Shown here: piece by piece, positions 1-7,800 of the stretch
Layout of the letters: each line of letters opens with the position of its first letter
How positions within the stretch are numbered: the stretch's first letter is position 1
Assembly (NCBI GenBank): GCA_905221605.1
Contig: CAJNDS010002409.1
Coordinates: 42,501 to 106,500 of the forward strand
DNA: 64,000 bases
Direction: 5' to 3'
DNA from: Symbiodinium natans
Lineage: Eukaryota; Sar; Dinophyceae; Suessiales; Symbiodiniaceae
The notes under the pieces: generated by a model
Seen by the model: the letters and a program-made list of their open reading frames with translations, nothing else
What the model was told of the DNA's origin: nothing
Databases searched by the model: none
Translations under genes and position numbers: made by a program

Positions 1-1230
1 ATGTTCCTGATTCAACATGTCTGCGAAGCTGATGCATAGTGCGCAGTTGTTTGCAGCATGCAGCACATTGCGGGAGTCCCTGCTGACTATGTGCGAAGAC
101 CTGGAATTTGGGGCCCAGCTGGTTTGCTCTCTGGCCTCCATGCTTCACCAGGGTATGATGTTGCAATCCCTTGTTGCTAGAGAAACATCTATCACATAGT
201 GAGCAGGGTACTGCATGATCTTCTTCGGCCAGAGTCAATTGCATGGATTGAACTGACTGCTGCTGGCGAATCAACCTGCTGCGTAAGCCCAGGTACTGGA
301 GTTTCTGCAGGCCTGTTGAGTGATTCCTGTGGAAACAATGCCATGCAAAAGCGAAGACTCAACATACACTCGCCAGATCTCTAGTTTCTTCGCATCATCG
401 AGGGCCTTCGTCGTGCGCAATATGCTCCGGAGGAGCTCAAATTTGCCTTGGGCCTGTGAAATCCTCAGGTCAACCGTTTGATCCTTGTAAGAGCCATAGC
501 TTAGCTGCGCTCCTAAGTAGGTCAGCTGATGGTGAATCGGAATCTGAGGACCCGATGGAAGTACCAAATGAAGCTGATTTTTGATTCTCTTGGTATATTG
601 CTTGCGAAAGTGAGATTGCTGAGTGCCCTGCACCATGAGCAGTGCCTTGGATTTCGCTGGATTAACTTCAAGGCCAACTTCCTCGAGGGATTGAAATAAT
701 GCTTCAAGCCGAGTAAGTACCTGCTTCAGTTCGGCAAAGCTGGTAAAAGTTTCCTGATGAAGAAAATCGTCAGCGAAGACAGTGAGTATATCTCTTGCCT
801 GACTGCAGCCCGGCCCCCATTTTTTCTCCATCCTGTCCATTACTAGCAAGGTCAACGCAGACCACAAGGCAGGTGCTAATTTGCATCCCTGTTTTATTCC
901 CGAAGAGGTAGGAACACTGAACTCAAGCCCATTAGTGCCCATATTATACGATGTGTTGGAATGCAGCTGCGCGACAAAATCCTTAGTTGTTTGGTCAGTG
1001 TCGAGCTTATCTAGGGCTTCAAGCAACTCCTGTCTGTTGACAGAATCAAAGGCTCTGCTCAGATCAACGGAAACTGTTAAGGCCCCTGCAAGTGGCTGCC
1101 TTTTGTGACCTTTCTGGGCCTTGTGCATGTCTCGGCGATGCTCTTGTCTCATTTCCTGAACAAGATCCAAGTGCTGACATGCTTTGGCTATGGTAGACGG
1201 CCGGTCATTTGCGGCTTTCTCTTCTCTTAC
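1..1230 (-). pseudogene. Non-LTR retrotransposon reverse transcriptase, C-terminal part, 5'-truncated and frameshifted
   Basis: Reads leftward and runs off the left edge. The main frame (271 to about 1230) has the RT motifs in order: VDLSRAFDSVNRQELLEAL (palm, first Asp), GIKQGCKLAPALWSALT, and the catalytic FADD box in ILTVFADDFLHQ. The element would copy its RNA into DNA at a nicked target. After LLHGI near 330 the frame shifts around position 305-315. A neighbouring frame then stays open to base 1 and carries CSLCDRCFSS followed by HH and H, and then CAACCKQ followed by HQLRRH, which are two Cys/His finger-like motifs. The open frame also extends upstream of the first start, to about 1230 (NDRPSTIAKACQH), and no endonuclease domain is visible, so the copy is 5'-truncated. 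The frameshift could be real decay or an assembly error. Confidence 0.82.
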
Positions 1231-1441
1231 GGCGGAAAATCCCTGTGCGCCGCGCCGAGAACTCGCTGACGGCCGACTCCTCCGAGACCTGCCGGGGCCG
1301 CTCCGGCGGGGGCCAGTAGCGGCTCGGGTCGTAGACGCCCTGGGTGGTCGTGCAGCACCTAAGGTTGTTACACTCGCTCTCGCGCAGGGGCCCTCCGTTC
1401 CCCAGCAGCTTGGCCGCCATCTGGCTCAGCAGGCTGCCCAT
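1205..1441 (-). CDS. Small hypothetical protein (78 aa), probably cut by the retrotransposon
   Basis: An ORF overlapping the end of the ATPase gene by 74 bases on the same strand. It starts MGSLLSQMAAKLLGNGG, an amphipathic N-terminus. Its basic C-terminal tail (FRRKRRESRK) lies where the reverse transcriptase frame begins, so the natural C-terminus was probably replaced at the insertion point near 1230. The overlap and order would suit a small virion or accessory protein of the viral block, but no family is recognised. Confidence 0.4.
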   Translation of the reverse strand: MGSLLSQMAAKLLGNGGPLRESECNNLRCCTTTQGVYDPSRYWPPPERPRQVSEESAVSEFSARRTGIFRRKRRESRK

Positions 1442-2186
1442 CGTCGTTTACGAGGAAACGCCTCTCAAAATTAATCCAAAACATCTCGCTTTTGGGAGCG
1501 CGGAGGTTCACGAACCAGAAGCCGTAGGGCTCCCGCGTGGCCTCCTCGTACATGGCGTAGAGGGTCTCCTTCGAGAGCATGGCGCTCAACTCCTCAACCA
1601 GGGCGTCCAGCTCCAGCTGGTTCCGCAGCCGGAAGACCGCGTAGAACATGACGTTGACCCGCACGGCGGAGCTCATAAGCCGAAGCTTCTGGGTCGACAC
1701 CCAACTCGAGATACAGAAGTGCCGGCCGCGGATGAAGAGCGTGTCGAGCACGCCGTCCCCCGCCTTCTTGTGCACGGCGGGGTTATCCGCGTGGTCATCG
1801 AGGACCACCAGAACCTGGTAGAGTTTCTTGAGGCCCAGCTCCTTATTCTGCGTGATGCGCTTCTGGTCCGCGATGATCTTCCGGAGCGCCCCCTCGTCCC
1901 AGTCCTCCCACCAGCACTGCTCGCGGTCCGTGTTCACGCCCAGCTCGTCCCTGATGTAGTCCTTGACGGGCTGCCAGGCGGAGTCGACCTCCACGGAGGG
2001 CGAGAAGATGTAGATGCGCTCAAAGCAGCCCCGGTACTGCTCCAAAATCATCGACACGAGGAGAACGGTCTTCCCGCTGGCCGAGGGTGCGCAGAGGATC
2101 CCGTTGGCGGGGAGTTTGCAGACCACCGGATCGGGCGGCTGCTTGACGGCGTAGTCGGGCGTCTTGAAGAGACGCACCTTGCCCAT
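1368..2186 (-). CDS. A32-like (FtsK/HerA superfamily) DNA-packaging ATPase of a Polinton-like virus
   Basis: 272 aa, normal for packaging ATPases of Polintons, virophages and Polinton-like viruses. Walker A is APSASGKT at residues 31-38 after the hydrophobic strand NGILC. Walker B is LVVLDD at about 124-129. A later Thr-Gln pair (WVSTQKLRL) fits sensor-type residues of the family. Such enzymes pump viral DNA into the capsid using ATP. The ORF is intact, in contrast to the broken methyltransferase next to it. The polar C-terminal tail overlaps the next small ORF. G+C is much higher than in the flanking satellite. No capsid protein or integrase is in the window, so the block is only a fragment of an element. 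The ATPase superfamily is clear; the virus group is an inference. Confidence 0.82.
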   Translation of the reverse strand: MGKVRLFKTPDYAVKQPPDPVVCKLPANGILCAPSASGKTVLLVSMILEQYRGCFERIYIFSPSVEVDSAWQPVKDYIRDELGVNTDREQCWWEDWDEGALRKIIADQKRITQNKELGLKKLYQVLVVLDDHADNPAVHKKAGDGVLDTLFIRGRHFCISSWVSTQKLRLMSSAVRVNVMFYAVFRLRNQLELDALVEELSAMLSKETLYAMYEEATREPYGFWFVNLRAPKSEMFWINFERRFLVNDDGQPAEPDGGQAAGERRAPARERV

Positions 2187-2227
2187 TCTTTACCCAGAGC
2201 GCGCGGTAGCACTCGTAGAGCCGGTTT

Positions 2228-2841
2228 TTAACTGATGCTCCCGGCAATCTCGTCGCACAGCGCGGGCGGGAGCGAGTAGAGCTGGTCCCTGGAGTTGCTG
2301 CCCTCATAGCCGCCGCGGGAGCCCCGCTGCGCGCTCTCCGGGTGCCCCGGCCGTCGAAGGCCTCGCAGCGGTCGCCCTTCCTGCAGACGCCGCGGGAGGG
2401 CGTCCAGGGCAGGTTGCCCCAGATCCTCGTGGGCTTCCTGTACCGGTAGCCGAACTTGCAGTAGGTGACGTCGTGGAAGGGCAGCCCGGCCATGTACTCG
2501 CGCGTCTTCAGCAGCCGTGGCCGGGTTCTCGAGGGCCCACCGCCTGGGCCTCAGGTAGTCGATCATCTCCAGCGCCTTGAGGACCAGCGCGTCGCCGGCC
2601 GGCAGGTCGGGGGGGCGGGTTCCTGAGGGCCACGAAAAACTCGGTGCGCACGGGGCTCGCCCAGACCATGTCGAAGTGGCCGGGAGCGTAGTCCCTGTAC
2701 TGCCACTGGAGGATGTCGCAGCAGATGGTCGGGCGGGCCTTGGGATTAAGGTCGAGGCTCGTGACCTCCCGCCCGCGCTCCCGGAAGGCGCGGCCCACGG
2801 ACCCCGTGCCCGAGAAGAGCTCGAGCAGCCGCGTTTTTTAT
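2228..2841 (-). pseudogene. C5-cytosine DNA methyltransferase, broken by frameshifts
   Basis: The pieces lie in order but in different frames. LLELFSGTGSVGRAF at about 2785-2830 is the SAM-binding motif I, followed by VTSLDLNPKA. WASP then TEF near 2640-2665 is the position of the catalytic PC motif, and the Cys is replaced (SPVRTEF). ALENPA near 2530 is the ENP motif, then YMAGLPFHDVTYCKFGYRYR and KPTRIWGNLPW at 2400-2495. LYSLPPALCDEI ends at the stop near 2228. Frame changes fall near 2607-2630 (beside a G7 run), near 2515 and near 2340. Phage and PLV methyltransferases share this KPTRIW...LCDEI layout. No ATG precedes motif I; the frame opens directly after the stop of the membrane-protein ORF. 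The changes may be true decay or homopolymer errors in the assembly. Confidence 0.72.
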
Positions 2842-2963
2842 GACCACGGTTCCTCCCACGGTCTCGCGAGGACCCACAGCACGGCGACGCCGCCGGCCAG
2901 CGTCAGCGCGACGCACAGAAACTCCCCGAAGCTCACGGGGCCGGCGCGTTCACAGGGCGGCAT
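2838..2963 (-). CDS. Small single-pass membrane protein (41 aa)
   Basis: The ATG at 2963 follows an A-rich run. The protein starts MPPCERAGPVSFGEF, has one hydrophobic stretch (LCVALTLAGGVAVLWVLA) and ends RPWEEPWS. Size and topology match the small membrane proteins common in Polinton-like viruses, but there is no sequence match I can name. Its TAA lies in the same frame as, and immediately before, the methyltransferase motif I region. Only 30 bases separate its start from the divergent 185-aa gene, so the two probably share a promoter region (2964-2993). Confidence 0.5.
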   Translation of the reverse strand: MPPCERAGPVSFGEFLCVALTLAGGVAVLWVLARPWEEPWS

Positions 2964-2993
2964 TTTTTTTAGGAGGACAAGAAAACGGGGGCC

Positions 2994-3551
2994 ATGACGA
3001 TCCAGCTGGGCAACATCCTCACAAACTCCAAGGGCGGAAAGTACATCCCGCTGCGCGGAGACGGTGGCGATGCGCCGACGTGGAAGAGCGAGTGGCTGAA
3101 AGTGATCTGCAACCCGTCCAGCTACGGCGACCCCGAGGCGGTGCGCGTGTCCATGTGCCTGGAGCCCGACGAGGCCGCCCGGGCCTTCTTCCGGGACACG
3201 GAGGAGCTGGTGACCAAGGCGCTCTCGGAGCACTCTCAGCGCGACTCCCGCATCTTCGGCAAGCCCCTGAAGCCCGAGGAGGTGAAGGAGCGGATGGCCA
3301 GCGCGCTGAAGACCAACACCCGCGGCACGGAGTTCCTCAAGCTGAAGCTCCACTACGAAAAGGTGCGACTCTGGGGACCGGAGGGTGAGGAGCTGCCCAC
3401 GCAGAAGCTGGACCTGCAGGGCTGCCTGTGCAAGGTCCACGTGGAGCTGCGCCAGGTGTGGCTGATGAGCTCTCAGTGCGGCGTGCTGGCCGAGGTCACG
3501 GACGTGATGCTGCAGCAGGCCGAGCCACCGAAGCCGCAGTGCCCCTTCTAG
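2994..3551 (+). CDS. Hypothetical protein (185 aa), possibly a single-stranded-DNA-binding protein
   Basis: Intact ORF diverging from the minus-strand genes. It begins MTIQLGNILTNSKGGKYIPL and has alternating hydrophobic/polar strands through most of its length. It ends with a conserved-looking strand pair (CKVHVELRQVWLMSSQCGVL, then AEVTDVML) and a short proline-rich tail. A viral replication or SSB-like (OB-fold) role is only an inference from strand pattern, size and neighbours. The codons are strongly G/C-ending, like the ATPase, so it belongs to the same block. The stop overlaps the first unit of the 11-bp repeat that follows. Confidence 0.55.
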   Translation: MTIQLGNILTNSKGGKYIPLRGDGGDAPTWKSEWLKVICNPSSYGDPEAVRVSMCLEPDEAARAFFRDTEELVTKALSEHSQRDSRIFGKPLKPEEVKERMASALKTNTRGTEFLKLKLHYEKVRLWGPEGEELPTQKLDLQGCLCKVHVELRQVWLMSSQCGVLAEVTDVMLQQAEPPKPQCPF

Positions 3552-3600
3552 GTGCACTATAGGTGCACTATAGGTGAACTATAGGTGCACTATAAGTGCC
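3550..3600 (+). repeat. Tandem 11-bp repeat between two viral-type ORFs
   Basis: AGGTGCACTAT at 3550, 3561, 3572 (one change, AGGTGAACTAT) and 3583, then a partial copy from 3594 (AAGTGCC). The first unit starts inside the stop codon of the 185-aa ORF, and the last lies 43 bases before the next ATG. GTGCAC is palindromic. A promoter or protein-binding role is possible. Confidence 0.8.
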
Positions 3601-3642
3601 GCGTTCGCCCGACCGCCGTCGCCGAAGGTCTGGTAGTAAATC

Positions 3643-3987
3643 ATGTCTTGGGCACAGCAACGCCAGAGAATCCGGCAGGCCGTGGAGGCGGGCGTCGCCG
3701 CGCGGACCTCTCCGCAGGGCTCGGAGCTGCTGCGCCTCCCCAACGCCCAGCAGCTCCTGCTCGTCCGGCCGGACGGGCAGCCCACCCGCGCCGGGCAGTT
3801 CTACTACCAGCTGGTCGGGCGGCGCCCGCCCTCGCGGCGCTTCAACGAGGCGCAGCCGCTCGTGCGCGACGGCCCCAACGACTACATTTTGCTTCGGGGA
3901 GGCGCCAAGAAGCTGGTGCGCAGCCTGCAGCCCGACGGCAACTACCGCGTCACCAAGCTGGGCAAGGCCTTCTTCAAGGACAAGTAA
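3643..3987 (+). CDS. Hypothetical basic protein (114 aa), possibly the start of a truncated larger gene
   Basis: Starts MSWAQQRQRIRQAVEAGVAA, continues with a GRRPPSRRFNEAQPLV segment and ends KLGKAFFKDK. The stop TAA coincides almost exactly with the sudden change from G+C-rich coding sequence to the A+T-rich satellite. The last residues look like the middle of a domain rather than a natural end, so the ORF may be the N-terminal remnant of a longer protein. No family is recognised. Confidence 0.45.
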   Translation: MSWAQQRQRIRQAVEAGVAARTSPQGSELLRLPNAQQLLLVRPDGQPTRAGQFYYQLVGRRPPSRRFNEAQPLVRDGPNDYILLRGGAKKLVRSLQPDGNYRVTKLGKAFFKDK

Positions 3988-5760
3988 AATGGTTTAATGA
4001 ATTTAAATAGGGCCATTTAAATTATTTAAATATTTTAAATTGTTAAAAGGGTTTTTCGGGGATTTAATAGTTTAAATAGCTTAATTAATTTAAATGACCT
4101 CCTTTAAATTTTAACTTTTTCAATTTATGAAAATTTTTAAACTATTACAATTACTTAAATTATTTAAGTTATGTAAATTGATTTAAATATTGGAATTTCC
4201 TGGGGAAGGCCTTCCAAAGGCCTCGTGTAAATTCTGCAAAATACTTAAACTGTCAAAAGGGTTTTCGGGGATTAAAGTAATGTAAATAATTTAAATGAGG
4301 CCGTTAGAAAGATTTCCCCAGGACATTTGAATATTTAAAGTAATTTACATAATTTAATTAATCTAAATAAGTTAAGAAATTTAAATAGGGCCATTTAATT
4401 GATTTACGTAATCTAAATTGTCAGAAGGGGTTTCCAGGATTTCAATATTTTCAATAATTTCAATGATTTAAACGACCCCCTATAAATCATTTAAATTTTC
4501 TTCAACTATTTACATTATTCAAATTATTCAAAGTATTTAGATTACTTAAATTATTTTAATTAATTATGTAATTTATTTACATTACTTTAAATATTGGAAT
4601 TTCCTTCCCCACGCCTTCCAAGGCCTCATTTAAATTAATTCAATGAATCAAATTTTTAAAAGGGTTTTCGGGGATTTAATAAATTTAAATATTTTACATG
4701 AGGCCTTTAGAAAGATTTCCCCAGGAGATTCGAACATTTTAATTCATTGAACTAATTTCATTAGTTTAATCAATCTTAATAGGACCATTGAAATAATTTA
4801 AATAATGTAAATTGTCAGAAAGGTTTTCGAGGACTTAAGTAATGTAAATAATTTGAACGACCCCCTTTAAATTATGTAAATTATTTCAACAACTTCAATT
4901 ATTTAAACTATTCAAATTATTTTAAATAGTGGAATTTCCTGGGGAAGTCCTTATAGAGGCCTGAATAGTTTCAGTTAGTCAAGTTATTTAAATTATTTAA
5001 GTTAGTTAAATTATTTAAATTGTCAAAAGGGTTTTCCGGGGTTTAAATACTTTAAATGGTTTAAATGAGGCCTTCAGAAAGATTCCCCCAGGACGTTTGA
5101 AAATGTATATTATTTTAAGTACTTTAATTCATTTGAATAAGTTACATAATTTAAGTAGGGCCATTTAACTTATTTAAATACTTTAAATTGTCAAAATGGT
5201 TTTCGGGGATTATTCAAATAATATACATACTTTAAACGACCTCCTTGAAAAAATTCAAAAAATGTACATAATGTAAATTATTCAAATTATTTAAATTAAT
5301 TTAAATATTGGAGTTTCCTGGGGAAGACCTTCCAAAGGCCTCATTTAAATTCTTTAAGGTATTTAAATTGTCAAGAAGGTTTTCGGAGACTTAAATTATT
5401 TACATAATTCAAATGAGGCCTTTAGAAAAATTTTCCCCATGAAATTTGAATATTTAAATGAATTTTCATAATTCAATTAATTCAAATAGTTTATATAACT
5501 TAATAGGGCCATTTAAATTGTCTAAATAATTTAAATTGTCAAAAGGGTTTTCGGAGATTGAACAATTTAAATAGTTTACGTAATTTTACTAATTTACACG
5601 ACCCCTTTAGCCTATTTAAAGAATTAGAATTTTGAAATTAATTTTAAAATTGGAATTTCCTTTTTTAATTAATTACATTATTTAACCAATAATTTGAACC
5701 AATGGAGTTGGTTTTAAATTGTTTACATAGTTTAAATTATTTAACTTCGCTTTAGCATAC
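3988..5760 (+). repeat. A+T-rich satellite, about 340-400 bp unit, with conserved G+C islands
   Basis: The background is endless variants of TTTAAAT/ATTTAAA. Short conserved islands recur in order: TGGAATTTCCTGGGGAAGGC then CTTCCAAAGGCCTC; TGTCAAAAGGGTTTTCGGGG; ATGAGGCCTTTAGAAAGATT then TCCCCAGGA; TAGGGCCATTTAA; and AACGACCCCCTTTAAA. The first island starts at 4191, 4595, 4930, 5309 and 5651 (spacings 404, 335, 379, 342), so about four and a half diverged copies. AGGCCTT-CCA-AAGGCCT inside the island is a 7-bp-stem hairpin. No coding potential seen. Confidence 0.8.
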
Positions 5761-6462
5761 ACAAGCAAGCATAGAAGCGGAATAGACCCGAAAGGCTGCT
5801 GTTTCATATTTATATAGATCAATTAGAATAGGTAAAATCAATAAAGGAAGATCGGTTCAGTTTTCTATTTAGAATCAAATTGGACGAGAAATGATTTTTC
5901 GTCATATTCTACCAAAAAGCATCATCATTTTCATGAGTAAGAATTCAATATTCGCGATGATTGGAAGGATGATACATATTCTCCAATATAGGGCACGACC
6001 ACCTATCTGAACACACATGCTTGTCTAAACCCATGGAACCAATTCGGTTGAAGATCAAATTGAAAGAGGGATGAACTCAACATTTTCGAGAAATCACGAT
6101 TCTTAATATCTTTTATAAAACAAATTAAATGAGGATCAATATGAAAGATGGAGGGAAAGAGAGAAGGAGTCAAATCGAATCAATCATATGCGCGAACATC
6201 AATATTCTCGTTTATTCTCTATGGAAAAGATAGTTAAAATGCCTATAGGGACCCTCAGGAAGACTTGGTCTCCTCTCTACGGAGAAGACGAAACGAAATG
6301 CCTACGCAACTTCGAAGAGGAAAGACATTATTGAGATTTCGTCTGCTCTCTATAGAGAAGAAATATAGTGAGCAACGACACTTTGAATCGAGAACACCAG
6401 TAGGCTCAAAAAGGTTTGGGATGTACGGTTTAGGGGCATCTTATGTTGTAAATGTGGAAGAG
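5761..6462. other. Unidentified A+T-rich, organelle-like segment; no gene called
   Basis: The satellite stops near 5750. This stretch has neither TTTAAAT nor TTTAGGG repeats and looks like ordinary unique sequence of about 35-40% G+C. It has many stops in all frames. I recognise no tRNA, rRNA or protein. It could be transferred organelle DNA, but I cannot name a source. Confidence 0.4.
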
Positions 6463-6967
6463 ATCTTGACCGTATGGAGAGACGGAGAGCGGGAGAGAGA
6501 CAGAGAGAGATAGATAAAGACAGAAATAGATGGAGAGAGATCGAGGGAGGGAGGGAGAGAGAGAGAGAGAGAGCAGGAGAAATGTTGAGAAGTCCAGATG
6601 CAGCATTGCGTCGGAATACACTCCTCAAGTTGGCCTTCAACTGATGTCGGGTTGCTGCTTGACTGCTTGGGTACCTGTAGCTTTTAGTTCTTCGCGTCAT
6701 CCCGTGTACATGCCGCGGATGATCCCCACATAACCCCTTAGCCCCTACGACAGAACCCTCGCCGCCAGATGAACACTGAGCCGTCGGAGTTTCTCGGAAC
6801 ACCCACAAGCGCCTCACGGAAAAAGAACGTGTTTGGGAAGTTTCGGTGTTCAGGTTTATCGGGGTTTCAGGATCGAAAAGCCTGGGGGGTACCCCCCGAA
6901 GTAGTAGAATCCTTAAACGCGCACCGCAAAAGGGACCGATAATTGTAGGGCCTTGAAGCCAATTCAC
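6350..6967 (-). CDS. Unassigned open reading frame (205 aa), doubtful
   Basis: Opens with MNWLQGPTIIGPF, has an Arg/Ser-rich middle and passes through the GA repeat as a run of Ser-Leu-Ser-Leu. It then contains MPLNRTSQTFLSLLVFSIQS near its end, after an internal ATG. The repeat-derived middle argues against a real protein. The part upstream of the repeat (6600-6967) has more even composition and could be a remnant of a gene. It is kept only because nothing else explains this stretch. Confidence 0.15.
   Translation of the reverse strand: MNWLQGPTIIGPFCGARLRILLLRGVPPRLFDPETPINLNTETSQTRSFSVRRLWVFRETPTAQCSSGGEGSVVGAKGLCGDHPRHVHGMTRRTKSYRYPSSQAATRHQLKANLRSVFRRNAASGLLNISPALSLSLSLPPSISLHLFLSLSISLCLSPALRLSIRSRSLPHLQHKMPLNRTSQTFLSLLVFSIQSVVAHYISSL
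6463..6595 (+). repeat. Purine (GA-rich) low-complexity tract
   Basis: Almost pure A/G on the plus strand: GAGAGACGGAGAGCGGGAGA-type sequence, ending in a GAGAGAGA dinucleotide run at about 6560-6582. It divides the A+T-rich segment from a more balanced one. Confidence 0.85.
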
Positions 6968-7299
6968 TTAAAGCGTCAGACAGAACACCCCACCCCAAAC
7001 CCCAAACCACATGACCCTAACTACTCCCGAAACCAGACAACCCCAAATACCCTAAACCCCCAAACGCTAAACCAAAGAACCCTGAACCCGCAACCCACAT
7101 CACCCCCCAAAACCCCCCACAACCCGCCATAACCCCAGGACCCCCGAATAGCCTTAAACCCTAAACCACCTAAACCCTCAACCCCTTTAGCCCGCATAAG
7201 GCCCAATCTCACAACTCCCGAAACCTGCCGCAGCCATGACCGCCTCATTGAGCCGAAGGGTACGGCCCGAGGCCTTCCCGACGGCGCACGAGGCTCATG
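6600..7299. other. No gene seen; boundary into telomere-like sequence
   Basis: 6600-6970 is unique sequence with a perfect 14-bp palindrome (six G, TA, six C) at 6884-6897. From about 6985 onward the text changes to degenerate CCCTAAA-like words (CCCCAAACCCC, CCCTAAAC), which continue to the end of the window. Confidence 0.6.
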
Positions 7300-7368
7300 G
7301 GTTTAGGGTTTAGGGTTTAGGGTTTAGGGTTCAGGGTTTCGGGTTTCGGGTTTAGGGTTTAGGGTTTA
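7300..7368 (+). repeat. Telomere-type repeat (TTTAGGG)n
   Basis: About ten units, some changed to TTCAGGG or TTTCGGG. First clear G-strand array in the window. Confidence 0.95.
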
Positions 7369-7724
7369 CCGCAGGGTTTCAGGGGCTGCGCTGCGGTTTT
7401 CTTTTCGTTGCAGATGTTTTGTTCTTAGGGGCAGGGCGCTTTTTTGTTGACCACTTTTTTGGCAGTCTGATTTTGGGGGCGAAGGGTTTTAATGGTTTGG
7501 GGTTTGCGCAGCCTTTTGGGCTCGGAGTTTCAACACCAGCCCCCGTCCATGATTCTTGTTCCCTATGCACTTTTCAAGCTGGACTTGATGGTCACAAGAG
7601 GGCATTTAGGTCTGGCTGCTTTTGGTCTTAGACTCTTGGGAGTAGCTTCCTTGAAGGGAGGTTTGGGGAACCCACCTCGTAACAAGCCCTAAGCCCTGAA
7701 CTCTACAGCCCTGCGCTTTCAACC

Positions 7725-7800
7725 TTAAACCCTAAACCCTAAACCCTAAACCCTAAACCCTAAACCCTAAACCCTAAACCCTAAACCCTAAACCTTAAAC
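7725..7800 (-). repeat. Telomere-type repeat (CCCTAAA)n
   Basis: About ten perfect units in the C-rich orientation on the plus strand, opposite to the array at 7300-7368. Confidence 0.97.

Noticed and set aside
1344-2231. 295-aa plus-strand ORF opposite the packaging ATPase
   Set aside because: Antisense shadow of a high-G+C gene; the minus strand has Walker A and B motifs.
2840-3388. 182-aa plus-strand ORF overlapping the 185-aa gene
   Set aside because: Arg/Ala/Pro-rich shadow frame with no motif; the overlapping 185-aa frame has normal composition.
7300-7800. A true chromosome end
   Set aside because: Arrays here are short, in both orientations and followed by 56 kb of genes, so they are interstitial.
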